Part shown: positions 9,727 to 18,836 of the stretch, piece after piece
Numbering within the stretch: position 1 is the first letter of the stretch
Layout of the letters: the number at the start of each line of letters is the position of its first letter
Source: Corallincola holothuriorum
Lineage (GTDB): Bacteria; Pseudomonadota; Gammaproteobacteria; Enterobacterales; Neiellaceae
Direction: 5' to 3'
NCBI RefSeq assembly: GCF_003336225.1
Contig: NZ_QPID01000001.1
Location: forward strand, 372,001-436,000
Length of the DNA stretch: 64,000 bases
The notes under the pieces: generated by a model
Database searches by the model: none
Told to the model about the DNA's origin: nothing
Seen by the model: only the letters and a program-made list of their open reading frames with translations
Translations under genes and position numbers: made by a program

Positions 9727-11391
9727 ATGCGTATAAAACAATTATCAACCGCTTCTTTTCTTCTCAGTTTTATTCCTCTGAGCGCAACAGCGGTTACCTA
9801 CACAGTCGAAGACCTTGGTACTGTGGACAATGTAAAAAGCAGTTACGCAATGAAGAGTAATGCTGCCGGCGACGTTGCCGCAACTGCAAAGGATCGATTC
9901 GAGCCCAACCTCGGTATAGATCCGGAAGATGGTGATGATGAACTTGACGATGATATTGACGATAACATTAACGACGATATCAACGACGAAATTGAAGACG
10001 ATGATGATGAAGATGAAGATTACCTAGAGCCGCCCCAAGGAAATGAAGTTGCATTTGCTACTGATGGTAATGTAACCCAGCGCTTGGTTATTTTTGACGA
10101 AATAGAAGATGAAACCAACGAGCTTTCGGGTAGCACCAATGATATCGCTTTTGCTATTAACGATGGGCAGATGATCGTCGGCATGGGTACCGCACCTTAT
10201 TATGCTATTCCCTACACTGAGGAGGATGGTGATGAGCTCACCTATTTTGCCCGTGACTTCCAAGCTAGAGGTTATGTTTATGTAATAGATGAAGCCCTGC
10301 CTCTGTTGGCACCAAATATAGAATATGGTGGTGTCAGTGTAGCTTCAGACATTAATAACAGTAATTTAGTTGTCGGTTATGCCAGCATAGATCTGACTGA
10401 GTCGAGCCGTGAATACGCAGAAGAGAGTTGCCCCGAACAGGATGTCCCGTTAGCAGTATGTACTCGATCGCTAAACTATCAGTTACGCGCTTATCAATGG
10501 CAGCTAGATGACCAGGGTAACGTTTTATCATCGAAAGATTTGGGGATGCTCGCTACCCCGGATGAAGATGACGAACGACAGTTTATCAGTCAAGCACTCG
10601 CGGTAAATGCGCAGGCTGTCTCAGTTGGGATGAGCTACGCATTTGAGGACGGTGACGACGATTTTATTCGTACATATGCAGCAATTTATCAAAATGACCA
10701 GGTGATCGATATTACTGATCCTGATGAGTATCGCGCCAGTGTCGCTTACGACATCAGTGATGAGAATGCGCAAGGCATCAGCTATGTTGTTGGTGATGTG
10801 ACGCGTCTTATTAATGGTTATTGGCGGAGTAAGTTTTTCTATTATGAGTTGGGTAAAGAGGGAGCCGAATTGATCTCTGCCTATGGTGACAACTCGCCGG
10901 TGACAGATTTCTATAACGGTTCATCCAGTACCGCGCGTAGCGTCAATAGCAGCGGCTATGTGGTTGGTTTCGGCGAATACGAAAGGGTCAATCCGCAAAT
11001 ACCACGGCGCAAGCACGCTTTCGTTTATGACATCAACACCAACACATTTAGTGATATTAACGCCTTATTACCTTGCGATTCAGATTATGAGATCGTCGAA
11101 GCTAACCATATTGATGAAGAGAATAACATCATGGCTGTAGCTCTAATCACTGTGCCAGCAGTAGATGACGAGGGAGAGCCGATTATTGGTGATGATGGCG
11201 AACAAGAAACTGAGAATGTTGCGAGAGCCGTCCGATTGACCGTTGACCTTGATGGCATTCCAGAGATTTGCCCTGAGGAAGAAGAAGAATCATTTTCCCG
11301 TTCAGGCGCCGCAAATAGTTTTGTTAGCTTCTTGGGCTTGCTAAGCGCCGCAATCCTGCGTAGACGCTGGCTTATTCGAAAAGTTGATTAA
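9727..11391 (+). CDS. DUF3466 family secreted protein with acidic stretch and C-terminal sorting-like tail
   Basis: Exported protein of unknown function, 554 residues, recognised as DUF3466 from its repeated TxAxxINxxGxVVG-like units (VAFAINDGQMIVGMG, SDINNSNLVVGYA, RSVNSSGYVVGFG), which suggest a beta-propeller-like repeat. The signal peptide spans about residues 1-22 (LSFIPLSATA). Residues about 65-105 are almost all Asp, Glu, Asn and Ile, a very acidic low-complexity insertion. The C-terminus has a hydrophobic segment followed by RRRW, like a GlyGly-CTERM/rhombosortase tail, but the Gly-Gly is replaced by SGAANS. It lies 19 bases after uup, a neighbour relationship I recall from Shewanella and Vibrio. 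Function unknown. Confidence 0.75.
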   Translation: MRIKQLSTASFLLSFIPLSATAVTYTVEDLGTVDNVKSSYAMKSNAAGDVAATAKDRFEPNLGIDPEDGDDELDDDIDDNINDDINDEIEDDDDEDEDYLEPPQGNEVAFATDGNVTQRLVIFDEIEDETNELSGSTNDIAFAINDGQMIVGMGTAPYYAIPYTEEDGDELTYFARDFQARGYVYVIDEALPLLAPNIEYGGVSVASDINNSNLVVGYASIDLTESSREYAEESCPEQDVPLAVCTRSLNYQLRAYQWQLDDQGNVLSSKDLGMLATPDEDDERQFISQALAVNAQAVSVGMSYAFEDGDDDFIRTYAAIYQNDQVIDITDPDEYRASVAYDISDENAQGISYVVGDVTRLINGYWRSKFFYYELGKEGAELISAYGDNSPVTDFYNGSSSTARSVNSSGYVVGFGEYERVNPQIPRRKHAFVYDINTNTFSDINALLPCDSDYEIVEANHIDEENNIMAVALITVPAVDDEGEPIIGDDGEQETENVARAVRLTVDLDGIPEICPEEEEESFSRSGAANSFVSFLGLLSAAILRRRWLIRKVD

Positions 11392-11497
11392 CTAATAGCC
11401 AATATGACTTTGTGTCATCATGTTGTCTGACTGAGTATATAAGTGTAGGCGGGCTGTCACCGGCGCGCTTTCTTCTGAAAAACGAGGATGACACTGT

Positions 11498-11677
11498 ATG
11501 ATGAAACGGCAAAAAAGAGATCGTATGGAGCGTGCACACGCTCGTGGTTATCAAGCTGGCGTAATAGGTCGTTCAAGAGAAGACTGTCCGTACCAAAGTA
11601 TTGAGCCTCGCTCTCAATGGATGGGGGGATGGAGAGAAGCGGTAGAAAACAGAACCGCAGGTATTACCCCTAAGTGA
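11498..11677 (+). CDS. rmf: Ribosome modulation factor RMF
   Basis: Small basic protein of 58-59 residues that dimerises 70S ribosomes into inactive 100S particles in stationary phase. The N-terminus (MKRQKRDRMERAHARGYQAG) is nearly identical to E. coli RMF, and DCPYQ and RSQWMGGWREA are conserved. Two ATG codons are adjacent (11498 and 11501). GAGG at 11484-11487 is better spaced for the first, while the second matches the E. coli N-terminus. It lies between the DUF3466 gene and fabA, as in the E. coli uup-pqi-rmf-fabA order. A strong terminator follows. Growth-phase and ppGpp control is known for E. coli; nothing specific is seen here. Confidence 0.95.
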   Translation: MMKRQKRDRMERAHARGYQAGVIGRSREDCPYQSIEPRSQWMGGWREAVENRTAGITPK

Positions 11678-11717
11678 CAAGTATGTTCTATCGATAAGCC
11701 CACATCACAGTGGAATC

Positions 11718-11746
11718 AAAAAAGCCCCTCGGAAGGGGCTTTTTTT
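11718..11746. terminator. Bidirectional terminator between rmf and fabA
   Basis: AAAAGCCCC and GGGGCTTTT form a nine-pair stem around TCGGAA (inner T-A pair possible), flanked by A and T runs. It can end rmf transcripts on the plus strand and fabA transcripts on the minus strand. Confidence 0.9.
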
Positions 11747-11761
11747 CGCCTGTATCAGCGA

Positions 11762-12289
11762 TTAGAAAGTCGTTGTATCAGTGAAAAGACCCACTTTAAG
11801 ATCTGTCGCTTCATAGATCTTCTTACCATCAACTTCAACGATACCGTCACCGATACCCATTACGAGTTTACGGCGGATAACACGCTTCAAGTCGATTTTA
11901 TAGGTGACTTTCTTTGCTGTTGGCAACACTTGGCCGGTGAACTTTACCTCGCCCACACCAAGTGCGCGACCACGGCCTGGGCTGCCGCCCCAACCGAGGA
12001 AGAAACCAACCAGCTGCCACATCGCATCAAGGCCCAAACATCCCGGCATCACAGGATCACCAATGAAATGGCAATCAAAGAACCACAGGTCTGGAGTTAC
12101 ATCTAGCTCGGCGATCAATTGACCCTTACCAAATGCGCCACCGTCGGCGTTTATCTCGATGATGCGATCCATCATGAGCATATTAGGCACTGGCAATTGA
12201 GCATTGCCCGGCCCGAATAACTCACCACGACCACAGGCTAATAGTTCTTCTTTGCTGTAACTTGATTGCATGATTTCTTCCATTACCAT
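11762..12289 (-). CDS. fabA: 3-hydroxydecanoyl-ACP dehydratase / isomerase FabA
   Basis: Introduces the cis double bond for anaerobic unsaturated fatty acid synthesis by dehydrating 3-hydroxydecanoyl-ACP and isomerising the trans-2 product to cis-3. The 175-residue protein is very close to E. coli FabA (172). The active-site His74 ([15 protein letters not shown]) and Asp88 ([10 protein letters not shown]) are intact and the C-terminus ends [13 protein letters not shown]. In-frame ATGs at codons 3 and 7 are possible alternative starts. FadR-like and FabR-like sites precede it. The genes on either side, rmf and lonH, are the same as in E. coli. Confidence 0.97.
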   Translation of the reverse strand: MVMEEIMQSSYSKEELLACGRGELFGPGNAQLPVPNMLMMDRIIEINADGGAFGKGQLIAELDVTPDLWFFDCHFIGDPVMPGCLGLDAMWQLVGFFLGWGGSPGRGRALGVGEVKFTGQVLPTAKKVTYKIDLKRVIRRKLVMGIGDGIVEVDGKKIYEATDLKVGLFTDTTTF

Positions 12290-12305
12290 TTTAGGCGGCT
12301 AGATT

Positions 12306-12323
12306 AGCGAACAGGTGTACGCT
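12306..12323 (-). promoter_or_regulatory. FabR-type operator of fabA
   Basis: On the minus strand AGCGTACACCTGTTCGCT matches the FabR palindrome I remember from E. coli fabA and fabB (AGCGTACA-N2-TGTTCGCT) at every conserved position. It lies 17 bases upstream of the fabA ATG, where it would allow repression according to the unsaturated acyl pool. Confidence 0.8.
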
Positions 12324-12324
12324 G

Positions 12325-12341
12325 AACAACTCCGATCAGCG
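12325..12341 (-). promoter_or_regulatory. FadR-type activator site of fabA
   Basis: On the minus strand CGCTGATCGGAGTTGTT closely matches the E. coli fabA FadR site AACTGATCGGACTTGTT, differing at three positions. It sits one base upstream of the FabR site, the same arrangement as in E. coli. It lies wholly in the 58-base gap after lonH. Confidence 0.75.
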
Positions 12342-12347
12342 GAAATA

Positions 12348-14348
12348 TTACTTCCATGGGTTTAACATAGACCAAATCGATGGTTTTTCGTGGCTATGAA
12401 TACTGTCAACTCGCCGTTGAATACGACCGAATACCGATTCATCGCCATAGTCACCGAATTCATCTAGTTCACCGGCAGGCCTTGCCATCGTTAACGCGAT
12501 CGCTTCTTCCACTGTATCAACGGGATATAGTTTCAACTTATCATTGGTGATCGCTTCAATTGTTTCTTCTGACAAGTTTAATTCGTTAGCATTCGCTTTC
12601 GGTAGGATCACACAGACATTTTGCTCTGGTGCCATACGTTTTGCCACATGCCAAAAACCTTCAATTTTTTCGTTTATACCGCCGACCGCCATGACCTGAC
12701 CGAACTGATCGATCGCACCTGTCACCGCAAAACTTTGGTCGATCGGCAGGTGGCTGAACGAAGAGAGCAGGGCGAGTAACTCTGCTAGCCCTGCGCTGTC
12801 ACCGTCTACGTGATAATAGCTCTGCTCAAACACTAAACTGCAGGACAGGGGTAAAGGTGTATCCCTTGAAAACAAGCTATGCACAACAGCACTTAAAATC
12901 ATGGTGCTTTTAGCGTGAATATTGCCAGCCATGTCAGCTTTACGCTCGATATCGATGACATCACCATCGCCGATATGAACGGAGGCCGTGATCCGAGCTG
13001 GCTCTCCAAACTGTTCACCTGCAGCATCAATCACGGTCAAACCATTAATTTGGCCTATCTGTTTACCGGTCAGTTGCAATTTCACCTGACCGGACTCAAT
13101 GCCATACATATGTTCATCAGCAACAAGGCTCAGTCTTTTCTTAGAAGCAGCGATCGCTTTCTCTATGTGCTTCTTATCCAGCTGCAACGATTTTTCGGCA
13201 TGACAGTAATGACAGGCTTGTGCCATCAAATTACCCAGCTCTCTGCTGGTGAGTAACAGCCGTTTGTTATCTTCACATTGTCGAGACGACCAAAGTAACA
13301 CTGAATCCAGCGCCGAGTCGGACAGCGGCAGTAAACCTCGTGCTTTGGCTAACTGTTTGATATACAGCCGGTATTTTAGATGGTCAGCGGAGCTATCTAC
13401 TTGAAAAACACTTCTTATATCGCAGATAAGTGAGAAAAACTCAGTGAATTCAGGATCTTGAAGTTCTAATTCGGCTAAACATTGACGATCACCTATAAGG
13501 ATCAAGCGAATATCTAATGGCACGGGTTCAGGGTTAAATGCTGTGGCAACGTGTTGACCTTCAAGTGGCAACCAATCGAGCATCCCCGTCAAAATAACCG
13601 CTTTTAGGCGTCCCCAGATATCAGGACGCTCAATGAGATGTTCAGCTTTTATAACCAAAACACCACCATTGGCCAGGTGTAATAGCCCGGGTTGCAATAG
13701 TTGCTGATTGGTAATGACAGTGCCGGCTTGTGTTTCGTAGCGGATCTCACCAAACAAGCGGCGCTCATCCAAGCGATAGCAATGTATTAAAGGAAACTCA
13801 TTGACTTGGCTATGACTCACTAATACCGCAGGGCTCATATCCACATCAGTATCAGCCAAGGCCAATTCAGCGAGATAACCCCTTAAATTTTCAGTATCAC
13901 CGTAGGCTGCAAGAATCGACTCAAACGATGGGCCTTGAGCATCTGATTGCAACGCTTGATAGTACTGATTAATCTCTTGGCAAAAAACTTCTGCAGATGC
14001 AGGAGGTAGCGAAAGTAAACGTGGGCAATAAGGATTGTTTGCTCTTGGTACGTAAACCCAGTCTCGGCTAGCCAATTGGTGCTCTGCAGATAAGCCTTGT
14101 GACAAAAGATCAGCTATTAAAGATTCGTCGTCAAAGCCGCCACGGGAATTAAAGAATATGTGTTGGCCGCGGCACGCGTCGGAGAAGGCGATGGAAATAG
14201 TTTCGACGGCTGCTGTCTGACCGAGCGACAAGTCGACTTGGCAGGCTGAAGTATCGCGGGTGTCAGGCGCTAAGGGCTGCTTTAAAAATTCTGGGCCGAT
14301 GGCAGAGGCTGGCAGTGGGTTTGGCGTTTTAAGCAAAGGGATCCTCAA
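12348..14348 (-). CDS. lonH: Lon-like protease LonH/YcbZ family
   Basis: Member of the Lon (S16) peptidase superfamily of the YcbZ/LonH type, adjacent to fabA as in E. coli. The 666-residue protein has an N-terminal region with a degenerate AAA-type module (VNEFPLIHCYRLDERRLFG; LLHLANGGVLVIKAEHL). Its C-terminal S16 domain carries the Ser-Lys dyad: Ser in HVDGDSAGLAELLALLS and Lys in VGGINEKIEGFW. A P-loop of standard form is not visible in the N-terminal part, as in other YcbZ-like proteins. The frame begins at a TTG (14348); no in-frame ATG is available nearby. E. coli YcbZ is shorter (about 586). Target proteins are unknown. Confidence 0.85.
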   Translation of the reverse strand: MRIPLLKTPNPLPASAIGPEFLKQPLAPDTRDTSACQVDLSLGQTAAVETISIAFSDACRGQHIFFNSRGGFDDESLIADLLSQGLSAEHQLASRDWVYVPRANNPYCPRLLSLPPASAEVFCQEINQYYQALQSDAQGPSFESILAAYGDTENLRGYLAELALADTDVDMSPAVLVSHSQVNEFPLIHCYRLDERRLFGEIRYETQAGTVITNQQLLQPGLLHLANGGVLVIKAEHLIERPDIWGRLKAVILTGMLDWLPLEGQHVATAFNPEPVPLDIRLILIGDRQCLAELELQDPEFTEFFSLICDIRSVFQVDSSADHLKYRLYIKQLAKARGLLPLSDSALDSVLLWSSRQCEDNKRLLLTSRELGNLMAQACHYCHAEKSLQLDKKHIEKAIAASKKRLSLVADEHMYGIESGQVKLQLTGKQIGQINGLTVIDAAGEQFGEPARITASVHIGDGDVIDIERKADMAGNIHAKSTMILSAVVHSLFSRDTPLPLSCSLVFEQSYYHVDGDSAGLAELLALLSSFSHLPIDQSFAVTGAIDQFGQVMAVGGINEKIEGFWHVAKRMAPEQNVCVILPKANANELNLSEETIEAITNDKLKLYPVDTVEEAIALTMARPAGELDEFGDYGDESVFGRIQRRVDSIHSHEKPSIWSMLNPWK

Positions 14349-14478
14349 TAGCTAGTGATATCAAACGTCTAATGAGTGAAGTATACGATACAGTGGTGAA
14401 CGAAACATCCTATTTGCATGTAGCGCCAATGCGAAGTGCGCATAATGTATATTATGTTAAATCACCAATTATTAGACG

Positions 14479-14700
14479 CTACCGTTTATCGCCTTGCATT
14501 AGGATGAGCGTGACAAATATTTTAGATGGGATCAGGACAAACAACCCTCCGCCAATAAGTAACGCAACCCAACGAATGGATGCAACGCCACCTGTACTGG
14601 CGAGATCGGTAAACAAAAATATAGACACACCCGTAGCGACCATTGCGATACCCAGTACCATCAAGCAATTAAATAACCACTTCCACTTCTGTTCGCTCAC
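14479..14700 (-). CDS. Small two-helix membrane protein, function unknown
   Basis: Predicted 73-residue inner-membrane protein with a short charged N-terminus (MSEQKWKW) and two hydrophobic segments, residues about 9-31 and 42-67. A glycine-rich turn (RWVALLIGGG) lies at the start of the second. The start is a GTG at 14700 with a weak purine tract (AGAGA) upstream. I do not recognise the family. It sits between lonH and a lipoprotein gene, all on the minus strand, but its gaps to both exceed 100 bases, so it is probably transcribed alone. Confidence 0.55.
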   Translation of the reverse strand: MSEQKWKWLFNCLMVLGIAMVATGVSIFLFTDLASTGGVASIRWVALLIGGGLFVLIPSKIFVTLILMQGDKR

Positions 14701-14814
14701 GGTGTTCTCTGTATGTAGTTAGTTAATGCATTAATAATGCGAGGACCGTTAGCGCTGTATGATGAGCTAAAACAAAAATGGTGCAATATCTTGTCGATGA
14801 ATGCGTGGCAATGA

Positions 14815-15267
14815 CTAGTTCGGCCCTGAAAAAACGAACTGAAATTCTATTACTTCGGCGTTAGCTTTCTGAACTTCAAGTGTCAGTATCCAGCGCATAT
14901 CGTTTTGGGTGCAACTCGCTAAATACATATCACCTTTAAAATGCCCCACTTTATGTTGGTCGAGCAATACGGGGATGTATCCCATATACATATTGTCACC
15001 AGTCAGTTGGCTACCGATGACAACAGCTGATGACTCAGAAAGCATTATGTTTATCGGTAGTGGGATCTCATTGGCGTACTCTTCTTGTTCCAGCCAAAAC
15101 GCAGCAGTTATCCCTGCGACTGTTGTATTGCATTTAGTTAGTTGTGGGCGACAATCATTACTATCCAGGTTTTTTGGTGCATCGTGCTCACCACAAGATT
15201 GCAAAGTAAAGACGATAAAAACTACCAACAAAAATGGTGAAAGCTTGTGGAATGTATTCATTAGCAT
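14815..15267 (-). CDS. Predicted lipoprotein, function unknown
   Basis: 150-residue protein with a signal peptide ending in the lipobox LQSC (Cys25), so it is probably lipid-anchored; Gly follows the Cys, which favours the outer membrane. The mature part has three further cysteines (DCRPQLTKCN near the N-terminus and ASCTQ near the end) and a predicted beta-rich body (WLEQEEY, MYMGYIPVLLDQHKVGHFKG, MRWILTLEVQ). Its position just upstream of, and divergent from, ccoN resembles small hypothetical genes beside cbb3 clusters in relatives. That does not establish a link. Function unknown. Confidence 0.65.
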   Translation of the reverse strand: MLMNTFHKLSPFLLVVFIVFTLQSCGEHDAPKNLDSNDCRPQLTKCNTTVAGITAAFWLEQEEYANEIPLPINIMLSESSAVVIGSQLTGDNMYMGYIPVLLDQHKVGHFKGDMYLASCTQNDMRWILTLEVQKANAEVIEFQFVFSGPN

Positions 15268-15445
15268 GCGCTTTCTCTCACTACGAAAATCTTTAATTAG
15301 AAGCCCATTTGTTGTGTGGGGTCATCGCTATCTTTTTACAAATGAGTGACGTAGAATGCCGACCGGTTTAACGTTAGGTTAAAAACCACTGATATTTTGT
15401 GATTTTAACTGGCGCTTTTACTGAAACACCATAACAATTTAACGA

Positions 15446-15464
15446 TTCGACCTCTTAAGTCGAA
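15446..15464. promoter_or_regulatory. Short inverted repeat in the ccoN leader
   Basis: TTCGAC and GTCGAA flank CTCTTAA about 35 bases before the ccoN ATG. It could form a small hairpin or bind a dimeric regulator. No canonical FNR box (TTGAT-N4-ATCAA) is visible upstream of ccoN. Confidence 0.25.
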
Positions 15465-15498
15465 CAACGTAGCAAAAAGCAGCAGCGGAAGCCCGAAT

Positions 15499-16938
15499 AT
15501 GAGCCAAGCAACCACCTCTCACGCTGATTATAACTACACCGTAGTACGCCAATTCACAGTGATGACCATCATCTGGGGAATTGTCGGCATGGCGGTCGGC
15601 GTTCTAATCGCGGCCCAGTTAATCTGGCCAGCATTAAATTTTGAAACTCCTTGGCTGACCTACAGCCGATTAAGACCTCTTCATACCAATGCGGTTATCT
15701 TCGCATTTGGTACTTGTGCATTAATGGCGACATCTTTATATGTTGTCCAGCGCACGTGTCAGACAAAACTCTTTGGTGGCTCGTTAGCTAGCATTGTGTT
15801 CTGGGGGTGGCAGCTCGTTATTGTCTCTGCGGCAATCACCTTGCCGATGGGGCTGACTACTTCAAAAGAGTATGCAGAACTTGAGTGGCCGATCGATATC
15901 TTAATTGCTGTCGTCTGGGTCATCTACGCTGTGGTGTTCTTTGGTACGCTAGCTATTCGCAAAACGTCACATATTTATGTGGCAAACTGGTTCTTTGGCG
16001 CTTTCATTATCACCGTTGCCATACTGCACATTGTTAACAGCATGGCGATGCCTGTATCACTGTGGAAGTCATACTCAATTTACGCTGGCGCTGTCGACGC
16101 GATGGTTCAGTGGTGGTATGGACATAACGCGGTAGGTTTTCTGCTGACCGCAGGTTTCTTAGGAATGATGTATTACTTCGTACCTAAGCAAGCTGGACGT
16201 CCGGTCTACTCATATCGCTTATCAATTGTTCACTTCTGGGCATTGATCAGTCTTTACATCTGGGCAGGCCCACATCACCTTCATTACACCGCCCTGCCCG
16301 ATTGGACACAGTCTGTTGGCATGGTAATGTCAATTATTCTATTCGCCCCGTCTTGGGGGGGAATGATCAACGGTATCATGACTCTGTCTGGTGCTTGGCA
16401 TAAGTTGCGTACGGATCCGGTATTACGCTTCCTTATTGTTTCTCTCTCTTTCTACGGCATGTCGACCTTTGAAGGTCCAATGATGTCGATTAAGACGGTA
16501 AATGCACTCTCCCATTACACTGACTGGACCATTGGTCACGTTCATTCTGGCGCGTTAGGTTGGGTGGCGATGGTTTCCATCGGTGCCGTATACCACCTGA
16601 TCCCAGTACTGTTTAACCAAGGCCGCATGTACAGCACTAAGTTAGTGAATGTACATTTCTGGTTAGCAACAATCGGTGTGGTGTTGTACATCGTAGCTAT
16701 GTGGATCAGCGGTATAATGCAGGGGATGATGTGGCGCGCGGTTAACACCGACGGCACCCTCACCTACAGCTTCGTGCAAGCACTAGAAGCATCGTATCCG
16801 TTCTACTTCGTACGTTTTGTTGGCGGAGTGTTCTTCCTGGCAGGTATGTTCGTGATGGCATATAACGCCTTCAAGACCATAGCAGCGCCCGACGGCTCAC
16901 TTGAAGAAGTGGTCGACGGCGAAGTTCAGCCAGCATAA
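15499..16938 (+). CDS. ccoN: Cytochrome c oxidase cbb3-type, subunit I (CcoN)
   Basis: Catalytic haem-copper subunit of the high-affinity cbb3 terminal oxidase in the inner membrane. The 479-residue protein has about 12 membrane segments. Conserved His residues lie in [11 protein letters not shown] (low-spin haem), [14 protein letters not shown] (copper ligand region), [15 protein letters not shown] (the CuB His pair) and [16 protein letters not shown] (haem ligands). Length is normal for CcoN. GGAAG lies upstream of the ATG. It heads ccoNOQP. Expression under low oxygen is expected from the family and from the fnr gene downstream, but no FNR box was found. Confidence 0.97.
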   Translation: MSQATTSHADYNYTVVRQFTVMTIIWGIVGMAVGVLIAAQLIWPALNFETPWLTYSRLRPLHTNAVIFAFGTCALMATSLYVVQRTCQTKLFGGSLASIVFWGWQLVIVSAAITLPMGLTTSKEYAELEWPIDILIAVVWVIYAVVFFGTLAIRKTSHIYVANWFFGAFIITVAILHIVNSMAMPVSLWKSYSIYAGAVDAMVQWWYGHNAVGFLLTAGFLGMMYYFVPKQAGRPVYSYRLSIVHFWALISLYIWAGPHHLHYTALPDWTQSVGMVMSIILFAPSWGGMINGIMTLSGAWHKLRTDPVLRFLIVSLSFYGMSTFEGPMMSIKTVNALSHYTDWTIGHVHSGALGWVAMVSIGAVYHLIPVLFNQGRMYSTKLVNVHFWLATIGVVLYIVAMWISGIMQGMMWRAVNTDGTLTYSFVQALEASYPFYFVRFVGGVFFLAGMFVMAYNAFKTIAAPDGSLEEVVDGEVQPA

Positions 16939-16953
16939 GGGAGCGCGAAACAG

Positions 16954-17565
16954 ATGAAATTTTCACACGAACTTATAGAAAAAAATGTTGGCATGTTGGC
17001 GATATTTATCGTCATCGCCATTAGCTTTGGCGGTTTGGTTGAAATCACACCGCTCATCTTCCAAAAGGAAACAACGCAACCAGTTGATGGCTTGCGTCCA
17101 TATACCGCGTTAGAGATGGAAGGCCGCGATATATATATCCGTGAAGGTTGTAACGGCTGCCATAGTCAAATGATCCGTCCATTCCGCGCTGAAACTGAAC
17201 GCTATGGTCACTACTCTGTGGCCGGAGAGTCGGTATGGGAGCATCCATTCCTTTGGGGCTCTAAGCGTACCGGGCCAGATTTGGCTCGAGTTGGTGGGCG
17301 TTATAGTGATGAGTGGCATCGTTTACACCTGATCGATCCTCGCGCAGTGATCCCTGAATCGAATATGCCGGGCTTTCCGTGGTTAGCTGAAAATGCTGTA
17401 TCTAGCGAACTTACGCTGAAGAAAATGCAGGTTTTCCGCGATAATTTTGGTGTGCCATATGGCGATGACGCGGCACTCGAAGCTGACGTTGCTACGCTTG
17501 AAGGCAAAACCGAAATTGATGCATTGGTGGCCTATCTTCAATCACTCGGTAAAGCACTCAAATAA
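16954..17565 (+). CDS. ccoO: Cytochrome c oxidase cbb3-type, subunit II (CcoO)
   Basis: Membrane-anchored monohaem cytochrome c of the cbb3 oxidase, passing electrons to CcoN. The 203-residue protein has one N-terminal membrane helix (about residues 11-32) and a periplasmic domain with the c-haem motif CNGCH at residues 66-70. The likely axial Met is in [11 protein letters not shown]. It follows ccoN by 15 bases and precedes ccoQ by 9, in the usual ccoNOQP order. Length is typical. Confidence 0.96.
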   Translation: MKFSHELIEKNVGMLAIFIVIAISFGGLVEITPLIFQKETTQPVDGLRPYTALEMEGRDIYIREGCNGCHSQMIRPFRAETERYGHYSVAGESVWEHPFLWGSKRTGPDLARVGGRYSDEWHRLHLIDPRAVIPESNMPGFPWLAENAVSSELTLKKMQVFRDNFGVPYGDDAALEADVATLEGKTEIDALVAYLQSLGKALK

Positions 17566-17574
17566 GGTGCGATG

Positions 17575-17748
17575 ATGGATTACGGAACATTTAGAGGTGT
17601 TATCACTGTCATCATCCTGGTGGTTTTTATTGGGATTGTTGTCTGGGCGTACAGTAAGCGTAGGAAGTCAGCGTTCGATGAAGCCGCGAACATGATTTTT
17701 GACGACAAAGATGCCCAACAGGAAAAAGACAACAAGCAGGAGTCTTAA
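17575..17748 (+). CDS. ccoQ: Cytochrome c oxidase cbb3-type, subunit CcoQ
   Basis: Small 57-residue membrane protein that stabilises the cbb3 complex. The sequence begins MDYGTFRGVITVII, has one membrane helix and continues with WAYSKRRKSAFDEAANMIFD, the pattern of CcoQ/FixQ. Two ATGs are adjacent (17572, 17575); the second is better spaced from AAGG at 17564-17567. It sits between ccoO and ccoP and its stop is 3 bases before the ccoP start. Confidence 0.9.
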   Translation: MDYGTFRGVITVIILVVFIGIVVWAYSKRRKSAFDEAANMIFDDKDAQQEKDNKQES

Positions 17749-17751
17749 AGA

Positions 17752-18705
17752 ATGAGTACCTTCTGGAGTTTATGGATTATCGTCCTCACCTTTGCATGCT
17801 TGATACTTTGTGCGGGCATTCTTTGGTGGTGTTTAAAAGACAAAATGGGTGTTGAAGAGGGCCAGAGTATGGGCCATAGCTTCGACGGCATTGAAGAGTT
17901 GAATAACCCGCTGCCGAGATGGTGGAGCATCATGTTTATCGTGACCTTCATCTTTGGTTTGGGCTATTTGGCACTGTATCCTGGGTTAGGTAACTTTGGC
18001 GGATTGCTGGGGTGGAAAAGCTCTAACCAAGGCATCTTATCGCTAGAGCAATCACGCGCTGAAGCAGCTAAAGGCGAAGGTATTGTTCAATACGATCGTG
18101 AAGTTGCGATGAAAGATGCGCGCTTTGCTGAGGTATTGAAACCTTTCGTTGAGAAGCCTATCGCTGAGTTGGCCTATGATCCGGAAGGATTGCGTATCGG
18201 GCAACGCTTGTTCCTGCAAAACTGCGCGCAATGCCATGGTTCTGATGCCCGAGGTGGTACTGGATTCCCTAACCTGACCGATGGCGCTTGGTTGTATGGC
18301 GGTGAGCCTGAAACAATCCGTCAGACGTTACTGCACGGTCGTCAAGGTGTAATGCCGGGCTGGAGCTCAATGGGCGAGCAAGCGATCGAAGAACTTGCTT
18401 CTTATGTTTTGAGCTTGTCTGGCCGTAAGGTAAACGATAAGGAAGCGCAAGCTGGTAAGTTGAAGTTCGCAGTTTGCGCAGCCTGCCACGGTGCCGATGG
18501 TAAAGGTAATAAAGCACTTGGTGCGCCGAATTTAACCGACAACATCTGGTTATATGGTGGTTCACGTAGCGCGGTATTAGAAACGCTGCGTAACGGGCGT
18601 AACGGTGTGATGCCTGCTTGGAAAGATATTCTAGGTGAAGACAAGGTTCATATTATCTCTGCCTACGTCTACCGTTTATCCAACCCCGAAAAGCCAGCTG
18701 AATAA
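17752..18705 (+). CDS. ccoP: Cytochrome c oxidase cbb3-type, subunit III (CcoP)
   Basis: Dihaem cytochrome c subunit of the cbb3 oxidase, 317 residues. It has two membrane segments (about residues 5-27 and 57-77) and two c-haem motifs, CAQCH at 158-162 and CAACH at 242-246. Each is followed by a matching Met region (GVMPGW and GVMPAW). Last gene of ccoNOQP; a terminator follows. Confidence 0.96.
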   Translation: MSTFWSLWIIVLTFACLILCAGILWWCLKDKMGVEEGQSMGHSFDGIEELNNPLPRWWSIMFIVTFIFGLGYLALYPGLGNFGGLLGWKSSNQGILSLEQSRAEAAKGEGIVQYDREVAMKDARFAEVLKPFVEKPIAELAYDPEGLRIGQRLFLQNCAQCHGSDARGGTGFPNLTDGAWLYGGEPETIRQTLLHGRQGVMPGWSSMGEQAIEELASYVLSLSGRKVNDKEAQAGKLKFAVCAACHGADGKGNKALGAPNLTDNIWLYGGSRSAVLETLRNGRNGVMPAWKDILGEDKVHIISAYVYRLSNPEKPAE

Positions 18706-18721
18706 GCCTGCACTCAGGAAT

Positions 18722-18754
18722 AAAGGCCGCTTACTTTAAGCGGCTTTTTTATTT
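18722..18754 (+). terminator. Terminator after ccoNOQP
   Basis: GCCGCTTA and TAAGCGGC pair around a CTT loop, followed by six T residues. It separates the structural ccoNOQP genes from the maturation genes ccoHIS, which then need their own promoter or read-through. Confidence 0.88.
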
Positions 18755-18802
18755 CTTCTGTTAAAGACGCTCTGCACTAGTGTCAGGTTCAAGCTAGCGC
18801 AG

Positions 18803-18808
18803 TATAAT
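18803..18808 (+). promoter_or_regulatory. Possible -10 element before ccoH
   Basis: A perfect TATAAT lies 28 bases upstream of the ccoH ATG and just after the ccoP terminator. No good -35 hexamer is present at 16-18 bases, so an activator may be needed. Confidence 0.4.
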
Positions 18809-18836
18809 AGCGCCGCCCTATTACATTGGAATCGTT

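Noticed and set aside
10024-10263. Minus-strand frame inside the DUF3466 gene
   Set aside because: It is a mirror of the gene with biased acidic codons and has no start signals.
15268-15498. FNR box before ccoN
   Set aside because: No TTGAT-N4-ATCAA or close variant was found; only a partial TGATATTTTGTGA-like stretch.
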